A DNA stretch of 64,000 bases from Chytridium lagenaria (Eukaryota; Chytridiomycota; Chytridiomycetes; Chytridiales; Chytridiaceae). The translations under genes were made by a program, and so were the position numbers. Below the pieces are notes generated by a model. The model saw only the letters and a list, made by a program, of their open reading frames with translations, searched no databases and was not told the DNA's origin. Numbering within the stretch: position 1 is the stretch's first letter; each line of letters begins with the position of its first letter. Below, piece after piece: positions 10,130 through 21,649 of this stretch. Where the stretch lies: positions 1 to 64,000 of the forward strand of contig JAHLKC010000148.1 in NCBI GenBank assembly GCA_025449115.1, given 5' to 3'.

Positions 10130-10840
10130 TGATCATTAGTTAGCCTTTCCTTTTCATTTGATATCTCATTTCCTATTCACTCTTTACCTTCTTTTGTCTC
10201 GCTATTCTTTACACTTTACCCCCCCTCCCATTTGTCCTCAATAAATCTGACATCCCACTTGACTTTTCTTTTGGATTGACTTTGACTTTTCGCGTCGGTC
10301 TTATTCTTGCCGCTTTATTTGATTGCTTATTTTTGTCTCGCAATATTTCCGGGATAATTACTGGCTTGAAAACCTAGTGCAACATCAAAATTGATAGAGT
10401 TTTTGCGGTCCAAGACCTACGTTTGCGTCATATCGTACCTGTGTGTACGACGCTTAGGCTTGAGGGTTTGCTGCAGTGTCTCGAACGATCTGTATGGTAC
10501 CGTTTAACGGCGTAGACTCTCTTAAAATGTACTATAAAGTACGGAACATCGTGGCAGCTTATCGGCGGATTTAGCCATACGGTGTTGTATTATAGCAGTC
10601 GTATGGCGGCGTACGCATTTATAATATTTTCAAGATTACATTCGTAGTGGAAGTTTGTTAGAGCAGAAATCACGAAGAGTATTCGTGAGGATGTCGCCAG
10701 AATCGGTTCGGAGTTCAGCGACGTTGTCTCCTGATTTATTCTTAAATTGACAGATCATTGAAATGGGAGACGATTGCGATTTATCTTTCACAAAGCGGAT
10801 GTTTATAAATCGCGTATATATGTCAACGAAAGAAATCGAG
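10130..10840. other. AT-rich tail of P1 left arm with GTAC/CGTA-rich palindromic tract
   Basis: No gene seen. From about 10,430 to 10,640 short palindromic words (GTAC, CGTACC, GGTACC, CGTACG) are unusually dense. The mirrored tract is at about 17,080-17,280 and a similar tract lies in the core at 12,060-12,180. Confidence 0.4.
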
Positions 10841-10843
10841 TAA

Positions 10844-10893
10844 TGTTCACGTTGTATGCTTTGACACGGTAGAGGTACTGTATCAGCGTGAAG
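10844..10893 (-). repeat. 50-bp motif shared by P1 and P2 arms (copy 1 of 4)
   Basis: On the minus strand it contains CTGATACAGTACCTCTACCG and then CATACAACGTGAACAT. The other copies are at 16,821-16,871, 40,675-40,722 and 49,912-49,960. It is the only sequence I found common to the arms of both inverted repeats apart from LTRs, LINE and tRNA genes. Function unknown; the GGTAGAGG word recalls a tRNA D arm, so a tRNA relic is possible. Confidence 0.5.
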
Positions 10894-11375
10894 TCGGAAA
10901 AGTTTCCGTGGTGCTGGATACGTCGTTGCGGATATTGGACGCTGGACGGCTTTGTTTTGAGCACAGATTTAACAGTTTTTAATAATTGAGGAGTTAATAA
11001 AATCAAGTGTTTTTGCGTCAAACTGCAGTTTATTTAACTTTGCATCTACATGAGTCATTGTTCGAATGATAATTCAGGGATGAACATGTCCAAATCGTTT
11101 TTGCACTAAAACAATCTCCTTTATGAACGCGTCTGTTCTTCTTTCTAGAAGTCCAGCTGTAGAAGTACGATTAGTGTGAGGAATATAATCGGTTTGACTT
11201 AACTTACATCAAAGTCACTAAGTTCAGCCTCACTTGTGTCGGTACTGACTGCGTTCCCCGAAGGGACTCCAGTACTGTGATCTTCCGCGTCTGTAGTGTT
11301 GCAACACTCAATTCAGGTTTTGAGATCGAAGTCCTGGTCAGACGAGGTGAATGGGCTGAGAAGTGTCCATGACGT

Positions 11376-12440
11376 ATGATGGATAATGACAAAACTCATG
11401 ACAAACACCGGATTTTCATTCTCAGTGTTTATCAAGTTACGCGAGACGTGCTACTATTAATTCGCGTTGGGGAAACCGCATATACATCCTCCCATTGTCC
11501 GAGTTTTTACAGCTGTAATTATTACTTGTCTCCATTAACAGCTTTTAGGCATGGTATAGGCAAGCTTCAAAATCTCTTCCATCATGAGTCAGTTGTCCTG
11601 GATAATCAGTGTCCGTTCTGCTCCGAAAAAGGCTATGGGCTGGTGGCTTGTGATGGGATCAGTGTTGGATACAGTTTAGATCAACAGACCGGGAACCTAC
11701 GACCTCCTACGCATACCAACAACTCAAGTCCCCTGAATGAGGAGGTCAGGTACATGAAAACAAATGGGTAAGACATTACTTAAATACTTAGGAATATTAA
11801 TTGATTCAAAAGTTTATCAACGGCCATGCAAATCGCAAGAAGATGCTTCAGTTTGCTGGAGCTTATCGGACGGCCAAGAAAGGAATTACAAATATTATTG
11901 AGAGCATGGCGTCAGAAATTAGTAATTCACTTCAGACGCATTGGGGATCTTGGCCTTAATATATGAAGTGGATCACTGACTTACACTGGGCAGAGGGTGA
12001 ATACACTGCTTTCCGCCACCTCATTGAAGTTGTAAGTATTATTTTTTTATCACTTGCCACTCAAATGTACGGTTGCGTACGCATGCGTACGGGTACATAT
12101 TGTACTGTACGGCTATGTTGTCTGCCATAGTATGGCGTACTGCAACGTACGTTGTTGTACGATCTTCAATGATATATAGTTTATCAATTCAGATTGTATG
12201 TGAACAACCTGTTGTAACGGTGATCTTGCCCGGTGGAAGAACCTTTCTGCAACATATAACGACATGGGATGATTCAGACACGACTGGGAAGCTGGACTTG
12301 ATACAGGCACTTCAAAAATATGTTTCATCTTTTGGCGAGGTTGTATACTCTTGTGATTAAGGGAAATCAGCCGACTCTGGAACCAATCTTCATCAGTTTT
12401 GTCCGTTGGGTCACCCTATGACAAAAGTGAGCATCTTTTA
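11376..12440 (+). pseudogene. Decayed coding region with a CxxC motif (P1 core)
   Basis: The plus strand gives LDNQCPFCSEKGYGLVACDG and then ISVGYSLDQQ near 11,605-11,690. About 90 bp further, in another frame, is a stretch reading FINGHANRKKMLQFAGAYRT and WITDLHWAEGEYTAFRHLIEV, followed by a plausible GTAAGT donor near 12,031. A short frame at 12,190-12,358 could be a next exon. The paired cysteines before a DGISVG segment recall cysteine-cluster proteins found near fungal KDZ-type transposons, but this is only a resemblance. Stops and shifts make the region non-functional as given. Confidence 0.3.
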
Positions 12441-13430
12441 TTTGACCTTAATTGTATCTCAATAAAAGTCACAAACCTGTTCCGTTTTTGAAACTTTGGG
12501 ATTTTTTTTTGGCCGTCCATTGGCCTTTGAGCGAAATGCGCTCAGCCGTTCCATAACCTATATTGGGGTTTGGGACCTATTTTTCGCACATCTTTGATGA
12601 GAATTGCATTATTTTTCGCGTCTTTTTTTTCACCAATATGGAACACATATATTGCAGACGGACACAGATACATTACATTGCATATAAATAGATAATGATA
12701 CATAAAACATATATGTTTTTAATTACATAATTCAAACCATACTGATACAGAGATAAAAGTGCCCAACATGACGAATGTAGCATTCCAAAAGGAAAAAGGA
12801 TGGGGCATATCAGATTTCGAATACGTACCCCTGTTTAACGTCATATTGCAGGGGCCTTGATGAAAAGAACTTCGAATACATTCTTAAAATCCGACTTTAA
12901 AGTCTTAACGTGTACTTTGCGTTATTACGTTTAACAGAGTTTCCGGGCTCATAAAATGTTCACTTAATTTTATTCAATAAAACACTTTGCCTTTTATATG
13001 CGTTCTTAAACTGAAGCGCTTCCCCTAGCGGCAGATACCGCTCATCACGCTTCTGATTTGTACAAGACGCGTGAACCAATAAATCCCACACAACAAAGCT
13101 GTCAACCTGCCGCAACAATAAGTAGGCCATATGCAGCATTGTCATTGCATATACAAACAGGCTCCAGGGATTAGTGGAAATAAAATGAAACAAAGATAAA
13201 CAAGAAATAAACGAATCACACCAACCAAACGCGTCGGAAAAAAAAACATAATCTTCGCAACGCGTAACAAACGTGATTGGCGGATAAACAAGATAACGAA
13301 AACACTTAAACTAAACTAAACATTGAGGAGTGGAAAAACAACTTCATCAAGGAGTGGAAAAACAACTTCAAGAAAAACTGTTTTGACAAAAAAGAAAAAG
13401 GAGACAAAACTGAGTCTCCACGACGCGTTC
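12440..13430. other. AT-rich non-coding DNA in P1 core
   Basis: No open frame with recognisable content. T- and A-runs are frequent. Confidence 0.4.
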
Positions 13431-13535
13431 CGATGCGTCTAGCCTTCACAGATAAATATGGGGCGCTGCGTCAAGCAACCCATGACGCGTAAACTCCAAC
13501 AGGCCTCATTCAAATCCTCATCCATCTCTCTCCCG

Positions 13536-13757
13536 TCAACCACTACCTCCTCCAGTCTCCACCTCTTCATGCTCCTCCTGCTCCTCCTGCTCCTCCTGCT
13601 CCTCCTTGTTGTCGCGGCCCTCCAGCTTATCTCCATTTTCTGACATCTCCAGGTTCGTCACATGAGGAAGATGAGCAAGCAGACAAAAAAAAATCCAAAG
13701 GGCACTGAATATTACAGGACCACTTACTGAGAAGAATCGACCATTTAGCTTCGCCAT
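13536..13757 (-). CDS. Small hypothetical protein with a membrane segment and Glu/Gln repeat (doubtful)
   Basis: A 73-codon frame begins MAKLNGRFFSVSG, has a hydrophobic stretch (VIFSALWIFFCLLAHL) and ends in an acidic repeat encoded by the 9-bp microsatellite at 13,571-13,607. The membrane-like stretch and ATG are suggestive, but there is no homologue I can name and the acidic end is simply the repeat. It may be chance. Confidence 0.2.
   Translation of the reverse strand: MAKLNGRFFSVSGPVIFSALWIFFCLLAHLPHVTNLEMSENGDKLEGRDNKEEQEEQEEQEEHEEVETGGGSG
13571..13607. repeat. 9-bp microsatellite (GCTCCTCCT)n
   Basis: Four tandem copies of a 9-bp unit, directly visible. Confidence 0.9.
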
Positions 13758-13759
13758 GA

Positions 13760-15150
13760 CACTTTTAGGCCTAAAACAGTTTTTTTTGGTTGGTTAATAA
13801 TAGCATAAAATAATGCATGCAAACTAATCAATTGTAAGGTACTATCAGTCTCTGATTGGTGAATGGTTCCCATCAATGTTTTCAGAGATGTTTTGCAGCC
13901 TCCAGTAATTCATTCTAAAAGCAGCAATTCTTAAGAAATAGAAAAAGAAAACAGGCTTATATTCATGGTTTTAGTTTCACAGTGTTTCTTATTGAACTTG
14001 TAGCTGCAACATGTAACGTTGAATTCTATGAGTATAGTATTGAATGCCTAAGGAGTTAATAAACTTGCCCGTTGTGAAGTTATCTTGGTTCTTCTTGGAT
14101 GTCGTCATCACTTCCATGCAGGACTTCATCCCGTCCAATAATCCTGGCCTTGCTGCATCAGATAGTCATCCGAATCCTCAAATCCTCAAATCCTCTCCCA
14201 AAAACTATTACTTACCATATGGATTCTATACGCCAACCTGAATTTCCGACCCCCCATGTTAAAGACTTTTTGCTTCACACTCTGAGGCAACGGTCTTCAA
14301 TCTTCATTATTTTCTCACGCCAATTTCGATACACGGTGTGGGCCTGTTACCCGATAATTTTTCAGGGGGTGAAGTATGGGTACAGCAACGTTCAGGATCC
14401 GGGTACACCGATGTGATTCGAAATTTCATTAAATGACCATAGTTTCAACAATATGTCCTACTTCAATACTTAGTTAAAGTGCCTAATTAAAGTCAAACAA
14501 AAGACTGCCCCTGCAATGGAAGTCCAACTTCTGGAATTTAAGCAAATCTCAAAAATGACAATGGCAAAGAAAAGTCAAAAGCTGGGAAATTAGTCCCAAA
14601 ATGTTACCTACCATACCGGCTGAAATCTGATTTCATAATGATGTTGCTGAAAGACATGTGCACCGGGCATATGACGTTAAAATAATGGAGACAGACAAGA
14701 AAGAGCATTTAAAGGTGATAAATATATATATAGTAGTTTTAATCTTTAATGTTTACCAACCAGACTGGAACATTTTGTTAAATCCTGTTCATACGCAACC
14801 AATTTAATAAACTGCTTTACTTAAGTCGTCATGTTTAAATGTTAATTGATTTGGTAAGATGAAAATTTTCACGCCATTTGGCGTAAGTTTTCTAAAGACA
14901 CACTAATCAACTTTGCTACTTAAGTATATCACAATTATGATTTGCGCCAGACTTACAATAACTATCGTTACAAAATAACCATCAACCTTGGTGATATCCA
15001 CCGAAGTAAGGGTTGTAGTTTTGAAAGGGTACGTTGTTGTAAGTGAGGAAATCATATTATCTGCATGAAATTTATAGTTAAAACACTTACCAAAAATCAG
15101 AAATTCCTGGTTACACAAACATTATTTTGACCGTAAATTATTCGTCACTT
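13760..15150. other. AT-rich non-coding DNA in P1 core
   Basis: Short frames only, none recognisable. Confidence 0.35.
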
Positions 15151-15387
15151 AAAGGGTGATATTCCCTTCAACACGAAGGAGATAAAATAACCTTAAAAGA
15201 AAAGAACTTTCACAGTTCCCCTTTCAACGAGACTTCCTGTTTAAGCACAAACAGCACACTGTTGCCTATCAGCACGGCCAGGTGATCTTCTTGTTCAATT
15301 CAAGATTTTCACTACTATTTTACTCCTCTCCTCACTTACAACGCTTCCCACTCTGACACAAAACTACCTTAAGTCCGGTACATCACC

Positions 15388-16339
15388 ATGTCTACTACCA
15401 CTTCCCTTTCTTCAACTGGCTCTTCCATTCTTCGTCCGCCGAAGGTTTAAGGGCACCACTGTTGTTGAGTTTGATGAACACATGAGGAAAGTGCGTATTT
15501 ACGCGCAATCCAAAGGTGTTGCTCATCTTTACGATGCTGGTATTTTATTCCTCCTCCCGTTGCTCCTCCCGTCATTCCCGCTCCTGGCGATCCACCTGTT
15601 GTTCCAGCTGATCCCGCTGATTTTGAGGATTTCCGACTCCTCATGGCTAACTGGACCGCTCGGTCTAATAGCTACCAACAAGAGCGTGCACACTTTGATC
15701 GTGAACTCACGCGTCGGGAGAAGGCTTTGCAGTCCAACGAGGTTGCAAAGGCTATCCTTGATGAGTGTTTTCAATCCGGTGATCGAAAACGTGTTGAAGG
15801 ATTGGTGAACGCTTCCGAGCAAGTAACTGCCCTTCGTCAGCTCTATACTGTTGGAAATCTGGACGGTCAGGCTGGACAGCAGTGGAACGTGCGATGGTCC
15901 CAACTCCAACTTCGTGAATCGGCTTCCCTTCAGGAGATCATCACTTACCTGGAGTCAGTCATTGACTTAGTGGAAGCTCACGAGCGGATCTACGCGACGA
16001 CACCGACAAACGGCAAATGCTCGATCTTCTGTCGCCAAATTCACTCATAACACTCCATCAGTCCCTGAATTCACTGGCCTTGCCGTCAAGGTCAATGATG
16101 GTGGCTCGGCATCCTTCCTTCCTGCTCTCGCTGAGGGTGCTCCGGCACCTGCTAACTACTACACCCAAGGTGTGGACCAGTTTAAGACGAAAGTGCAAAC
16201 AGCTTTGAAGCAACTCAACAGAGAAGGCAGGAGTATCAATATTGGCCGCCGTGTTGGTGACATTTGTCACCATAATCATCATTCTCCACGGCTCCGGCTC
16301 TGATGGATACAACGGTTGAAGCCCATTGAGGTCTTCAAC
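15388..16339 (+). pseudogene. Retrotransposon Gag remnant (P1 core)
   Basis: Starts at ATG 15,388 with a Ser/Thr-rich leader (MSTTTSLSSTGSSILRPPK), then after a shift VEFDEHMRKVRIYAQSKG, a Pro-rich linker, and a long open stretch at 15,643-16,050 rich in charged helices (QQERAHFDRELTRREKALQ, RVEGLVNASEQVTALRQLY). A 5' untranslated-like pyrimidine-rich leader precedes it. The layout (small N-terminal region, Pro linker, helical capsid-like part) resembles Ty1/Ty3 Gag proteins. It ends in a histidine cluster (ICHHNHH) near 16,270. The P1 right arm begins at 16,340, so the element is cut by the inverted-repeat breakpoint. No protease or RT follows in frame. Confidence 0.5.
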
Positions 16340-16820
16340 CGTCATGGACGCTTCTCAGCCCACTCACCTCGTCTGACCAGGACTTCGATCTCGAAACCTG
16401 GATTGAGTGTTTGCAACACTACAGACGCGGAAGGTCACAGTACTGGAGTCCCTTTGGGGAACGCAGTCAGTACCGACACAAGTGAGGCTGAACTTAGTGA
16501 CTTTGATGTAAGTTAAGTCAAACCGATTATAGTCGCTCACACTATCGTACTTCTACAGCTGGACTTCTAGAAAGAAGAACAGACGCGTTCATAAAGGAGA
16601 TTTTTTAGTGCAAAAACGATTTGGACATGTTCATCCCTGAATTATCATTCGAACAATGACTCATGTAGATGCAAAGTTAAATAAACTGCAGTTTGACGCA
16701 AAAACACTTGATTTTTATTAACTCCTCAATTATTAAAACTGTTAAATCTGTGCTCAAAAACAAAAGCCGTCCAGCGTCCATATCCGCAACGACGTATCCA
16801 GCACCACGGAAACTTTCCGA

Positions 16821-16871
16821 CTTCACGCTGATACAGTACCTCTACCGTGTCAAAGCATACAACGTGAACAT
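16821..16871 (+). repeat. 50-bp motif shared by P1 and P2 arms (copy 2 of 4)
   Basis: Mirror of 10,844-10,893. Confidence 0.5.
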
Positions 16872-17079
16872 TACTCGATTTCTTTCGTTGACATATATAC
16901 GCGATTATAAACATCCGCTTTGTGAAAGATAAATCGCAATCGTCTCCCATTTCAATGATCTGTCAATTTAAGAATAAATCAGGAGACAACGTCGCTGAAC
17001 TCCGAACCGATTCTGGCGACATCCTCACGAATACTCTTCGTGATTTCTGCTCTAACAAACTTCCACTACGAATGTAATC

Positions 17080-17660
17080 TTGAAAATATTATAAATGCGT
17101 ACGCCGCCATACGACTGCTATAATACACACCGTATGGCTAAATCCGCCGATAAGCTGCCACGATGTTCCGTACTTTATAGTACATTTTAAGAGAGTCTAC
17201 GCCGTTAAACGGTACCATACAGATCGTTCGAGACACTGCAGCAAACCCTCAAGCCTAAGCGTCGTACACACAGGTACGATATGACGCAAACGTAGTCTTG
17301 GACCGCAAAAACTCTATCAATTTTGATGTTGCACTAGGTTTTCAAGCCAGTAATTATCCCGGAAATATTGCGAGACAAAAATAAGCAATCAAATAAAGCG
17401 GCAAGAATAAGACCGACGCGAAAAGTCAAAGTCAATCCAAAGAAAAGTCAAGTGGGATGTCAGATTTATTGAGGACAAATGGGAGGGGGGTAAAGTGTAA
17501 AGAATAGCGAGACAAAAGAAGGTAAAGAGTGAATAGGAAATGAGATATCAAATGAAAAGGAAAGGCTAACTAATGATCATCTTCCAGGTAAAGAGACCAA
17601 GGGGGACGGTTGGCACGAGCTTGTCTAAAACTGGACGTGCTGTACTGATTGTCCCTAGCG
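17080..17660. other. GTAC/CGTA-rich tract and AT-rich DNA (P1 right arm)
   Basis: Mirror of 10,130-10,640. No gene seen. Confidence 0.35.
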
Positions 17661-17689
17661 CGTGAGTCCACAGTTTTAACATTCAGGAT

Positions 17690-18035
17690 GACGTTCCGGT
17701 CTTGTTGGCTGGGAAACGCGTCCATTGATTGCCTACTTCTGTCCACACCGTTTTGGCACCAGCTAAGTCTATGAATGGTTGTCCCAACAAGAGTCCAAAA
17801 GGGGGTTTAGGGTCGACGGTGTCGTCAATAATGAAGGCTTGGATGCAGAAAGTGAGGCCAAATATTTTAACAGGAACCTGGGGACGAGCCCCACGAGCTT
17901 CCTGGTATGGCCAGGAGCTCCCCTCATATTGATTGACGCGCCTTCCTCAATCCTCACAGACGCCCCAATTTTCTTGTAGACTGAAAGCCTAACGGTGATT
18001 GTCAGTGAGGAAGCAGCCAGTTATTTAAAAAGGCT
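17690..18035 (-). pseudogene. Retropepsin-like domain with altered active site (P1 right arm)
   Basis: Mirror of 9,690-10,030. It has the same IEEGASINMRG in place of a D-T/S-G-A motif and the same FGLLLGQ block, but a single-base change near 17,865 shifts the frame between them. Finding the same glutamate in both arms argues against a sequencing error at the active site. Confidence 0.5.
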
Positions 18036-18039
18036 GTCA

Positions 18040-20286
18040 ATAACGTGGAGAAGCTCCTCATTGGTCAGGTGGATACCCCGGCGGATCGTGTAATCGGGGT
18101 TTGGGATAGTTGGGGAACGTGCGGGTTTTTGGTGCCGATACTGCTGCTTGTTTACCCTTTTGTCCAGTTACCCCACCATCAAGTCTATTTGCTGCAGTTT
18201 TCAACCGCCGATCCCTCCTTCCTTTCCTTTTTCTTCTTCTTTTTCTTCTGACCCCTACTTCTTTACCTTCCACCCCCAACTCCCTCCTCTTTTCAGGACT
18301 CTCCTCATCCCTCTTCCCTCCGTCACAACCTTTTTAGCAAGGTCAACCATTTCTGTTCTCCTTTTATCCTTCTCAACCTCTCCCAACGTTTTGTCATCCT
18401 TCCCCTCCGTACCCGACAAAGAGACTCCTGTAGCCTTTAATCGCTTCTGCTCCTGACTCTAAAGGTGATGAACCTGTTGATAACCGTGTAGAAGACGACA
18501 GAGGAAGGATTGCGGAATTGGCCACCTTTGTAAGCTTGGCTGCATCCTTAATTCTGCAAGGATAGACAACTGCCATGCCGGGTTTGGGTGGCCAGTTGAT
18601 AGCAACTCGAGGAATCTGCTCTCCTTCGTCCTTCAAATCCCGTGCTCTCTTACCGACACCATCAACCGTATCATTTTCTTTGGCCCTCAAAACTTCCTCA
18701 ACCATCATAGCAACTGGGGTACCATCGGTGACCAAACCAAAAGGGAGCAACGAGACGATCCTGATGGCCTTTTCTGGCGTGACGTTGAAGTAGGAGGTAC
18801 TGACAGTGGTTGAAGCAGTGGGGTCTCTGCAGGAGTTGTTTTTGTCTCAACAACAGTCGCTGATGGCTCCCTCCTTGCTCCGGAAGATGTCACACTACCT
18901 TACACCACACCCACTTCCCCAGACACAAAGTCTAACAACCCATTGACTGCCTCTAATACTTGCTCCTGCACTCCTCTTCCGCCTGGTTTGTGTCACAACC
19001 GTAACCTCGGCATCCACTGCGCTAAGGCCCCTTGCCCCTACTAGAAGGTATGCAGCAGCTGCAAGGTTGCTGGACACGCGACTAGAACTGCACGCAGGCT
19101 TAGGGCCCCTTTTGTGCGGACCGTCCGGCTAGCTCTTCCTTCTTTCCGACTCCTTGACAGTGCGGCTCTCTCCACCAGCACCCGCCTATGCCCAACCCCT
19201 GCTGGACCCGCATCAGCCACTGCCCTGGCACGTTCCGCGCCTCTACCTTTGTTGGCCACTGTTGCCGCCGTGTCCTTATCCCAAGAGCTACCTGTGGACC
19301 CCCTCGTGGAAACGCCTTTTTGGGTCCCCCCCCTTGCTTAGGTTTGATTGCGCTCTGGATGTAGATGAGACCCTCAAATTGTTAAGCAAGATCATCAACC
19401 GGTGGATCCACTGCCACTTGCTGGGTCTTGGGTTGCGTGAAAGGTTCCTGCTAAGGGATGAATGGGGTGCGACCAAAGCTGACCGCCTGACCAAAGGCCT
19501 TAACAACAGCATAGTCCTCTTTGAGGATTGCGTTGGGACCTTTATCCGTGTCAGCTTGAAAACCAATCACCTGCCTAACCTCCCTCAGATACTCTCAAAG
19601 CGCCGAGCTGATCTTCTTAAGGGTGAGAGGCTATACCTTATCTGCAGCAATGTCACCTAAAGCACCAATAAACAACGCCTTCACAGTCCCTCCAGAAGAC
19701 GTAGCGGTGTTTTCAAATCCCCTTGAACAGTACGCAACTGGTCCTTGATCCCATTGATGACGGCTAAGGAGTGCCTTTCACAGTGCATTGCCTCTGTGAT
19801 TGCACTCCTCATTGTTTCATCCATTGTTGAGAGTATCCAGATCACCAATTTGCCGTCGGTTTTCTTTACAATCATCTGGCTGTGTAATGATTCAAAACTA
19901 GTAACCAAACCATCCCAGCACGGATTGGAGATTGGTGCTTCCTGAATTGCCTGCAAAGCTCGTAAAACAAACTCGTCAACGCTGTGGTATTGGTGTGCTC
20001 CCAAGTTTTCTGGATAGAGTAACAAGTCTTCCATGTACTTTCTGTAGGACTTGTGAGAGGGATATGGGCTGGGTTTGTCAACCTCGAGTGGCATCCCTTT
20101 GCCGACATTGAATACTGGGTGAACTAACATTTCGTTCCAATTTGTTGGAGTTACGCCGACTGTGGCAATCATATTTGCAATGATGAGGAACCACCATGCC
20201 ACGACGTATATGATCGGTTTGGTAGCTCTGAGCGGATTATTTCTGACTCCGATGTTTCCCCGTCGGTGTTCGTTAAATCGCGACAA
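18040..20286 (-). pseudogene. Gag-like region of P1 right arm
   Basis: Mirror of 7,408-9,682. The N-terminal frame (19,681-20,286) is open for 201 residues through KKTDGKLVIWIL..TMDETMRSAITEAMH, longer than the left copy because the A run near 19,863 has one more A. It includes a hydrophobic stretch near its start (IIYVVAWWFLIIANMIATVG) if read from the stop codon, but the first ATG lies inside that stretch. Downstream pieces are split by stops. Function unknown apart from its position before a protease-like domain. Confidence 0.45.
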
Positions 20287-20344
20287 TTATTTTTCTGTGG
20301 TGTGAATATGAGGGCAAGTGGCTGGTAAAATGGCACGTTGGAAT

Positions 20345-20430
20345 TCCCAGTTAGTATAGTGGCTAGTATCCGCCCCTGTCACTTTAAAAGCAGATCGGGC
20401 GAGACCCGGGTTCAATTCCCGGACTGGGAG
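20345..20430 (+). tRNA. tRNA-Asp(GTC) with a 14-nt intron
   Basis: Same gene as 7,264-7,349. The intron is 20,382-20,395, between positions 37 and 38. Confidence 0.9.
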
Positions 20431-20439
20431 ATATTTTCT

Positions 20440-20512
20440 GGGGAATTAGCTCAAATGGTAGAGCGCTCGCTTAGCATGCGAGAGGCACGGGGATCGATAC
20501 CCCGATTCTCCA
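20440..20512 (+). tRNA. tRNA-Ala(AGC)
   Basis: Same gene as 7,182-7,254. Nine bases separate it from tRNA-Asp. Confidence 0.95.
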
Positions 20513-20521
20513 CTCTAATGG

Positions 20522-20595
20522 GCCTTTATAGCTCAGTTGGTTAGAGCGTCTGCCTAGTAAGCAGGAGGTCACCAGTTCAACTCTGGTTAAAGGCA
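20522..20595 (+). tRNA. tRNA-Thr(AGT)
   Basis: Same gene as 7,099-7,172. The 9-bp spacer before it has no T run, so read-through from tRNA-Ala is likely. Confidence 0.95.
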
Positions 20596-20615
20596 GTTTC
20601 TACCTCTTTTGGTGA

Positions 20616-20688
20616 GGGCCTGTGGCAAAATGGTTACCGCGCTTGACTACGAATCAAGAGATTCCAGGTTCGACCCCTGGCAGGCTCG
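20616..20688 (+). tRNA. tRNA-Arg(ACG)
   Basis: Same gene as 7,006-7,078. The 20-bp spacer before it contains TTTT, a weak terminator. Confidence 0.95.
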
Positions 20689-20705
20689 ATTTCTTCACTT
20701 GTAAT

Positions 20706-20786
20706 GACAACGTGGCCGAGCGGTTAAGGCGTTTGACTAGAAATCAAATTCCTTCGGGAGCGCAGGTTCAAGTCCTGCCGTTGTCG
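20706..20786 (+). tRNA. tRNA-Ser(AGA)
   Basis: Same gene as 6,908-6,988, class II with long variable arm. No TTTT in the spacer before it. Confidence 0.95.
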
Positions 20787-20795
20787 CGTTTGATT

Positions 20796-20867
20796 GGAGC
20801 TGTGGCGTAATGGTAGCGCATGTGATTCCAGTCCACAAGGTTGTCGGTTCAAATCCGGTCAGCTTCA
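20796..20867 (+). tRNA. tRNA-Trp(CCA)
   Basis: Same gene as 6,827-6,898. Nine bases after tRNA-Ser. Confidence 0.85.
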
Positions 20868-20880
20868 ATGTACGATATCA

Positions 20881-20951
20881 GCATTGGTGGTTTAGTGGTA
20901 AAATTAACCGTTGCCATCGGTTAGCCCCGGGTTCGATTCCCGGCCAATGCA
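20881..20951 (+). tRNA. tRNA-Gly(GCC)
   Basis: Same gene as 6,743-6,813. Last of the array. Confidence 0.95.
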
Positions 20952-20959
20952 TTTTTTTT
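20952..20959 (+). terminator. Pol III terminator of the P1 right tRNA array
   Basis: T8 directly after tRNA-Gly. Confidence 0.75.
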
Positions 20960-21640
20960 CAAAAATTTCTAAAATTTTTTAATTGTTCTAACCTAAAGAG
21001 TATATTGGTTTTTGTTTTATTTACCTTGCTTACTTCATTCCAGTGCCATTTGCAGCCAGTTACGTATTTAGAAAGATTAATGAGAGTGGTTGTAATATAC
21101 TTTAGAGATATTTAACTGCCTATACTGCTGCAAGCAATCTCTACGTTGACATTGTATAATTTCAGCATATGTACGGATTGCACGGTACCACTCATTGGTC
21201 ATCTAATTAAACTCTATGTTTAGAAAGAGTCCCTCTGTCATTCCGCCTTCAACAAAGGAGAGCAATGTCCCAATGGGTACAGGATGTGGGAGCAGTACAG
21301 GACTAACTCTGGATGCATCGTCACGACTGGAATGACCTAGGGACTGGGAGGTTGCATTTTGGGTGGGTGGATCTGCTTTTTCCTCGTTGCGTTACTTTGA
21401 AGCCAACGGCTGCAAGGAACAATCAGGATACCTTGGAACTTTAGGGTAAGGTATCACATTCCTCAACGTTATTTGTCAACAGTTTGAGGCCCTTGAACAG
21501 GTCTTTGTCAGGATGGTTGCTCATGGATGAGTTTCAACTCTGGATATGTTTAAAGTTCAAGGATTAGTTCATCGTAGAGAACTGCTTCCCCAAGGCCAAA
21601 TACGCGGAATTGATAGTGATTGATTGGAGGGAGGGAGAAA
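20960..21640. other. Non-coding spacer between tRNA array and LINE remnant (right)
   Basis: Mirror of 6,061-6,734. No gene recognised. Confidence 0.35.
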
Positions 21641-21649
21641 CCGCGGCAA

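Larger units (their letters stand above)
4845..11374. repeat. Left arm of large inverted repeat P1
   Basis: This 6.5 kb block is the reverse complement of 16,340-22,850, with few differences (mainly single-base indels in homopolymer runs and scattered substitutions). Homology starts inside the LTR (CCTCTTTAGTCC at 4,845) and stops at CATGACG near 11,374. Contents from outside to inside: LTR part, LINE RT remnant, seven tRNA genes on the minus strand, gag/protease-like region on the plus strand, AT-rich tail. The seven tRNA genes are identical in sequence between arms where I compared them, so duplication or conversion is recent. Confidence 0.9.

Noticed and set aside
12113..12358. Small protein genes in the P1 core
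   Set aside because: Frames lie in the GTAC-rich tract and have no conserved content; mentioned only as a possible exon.
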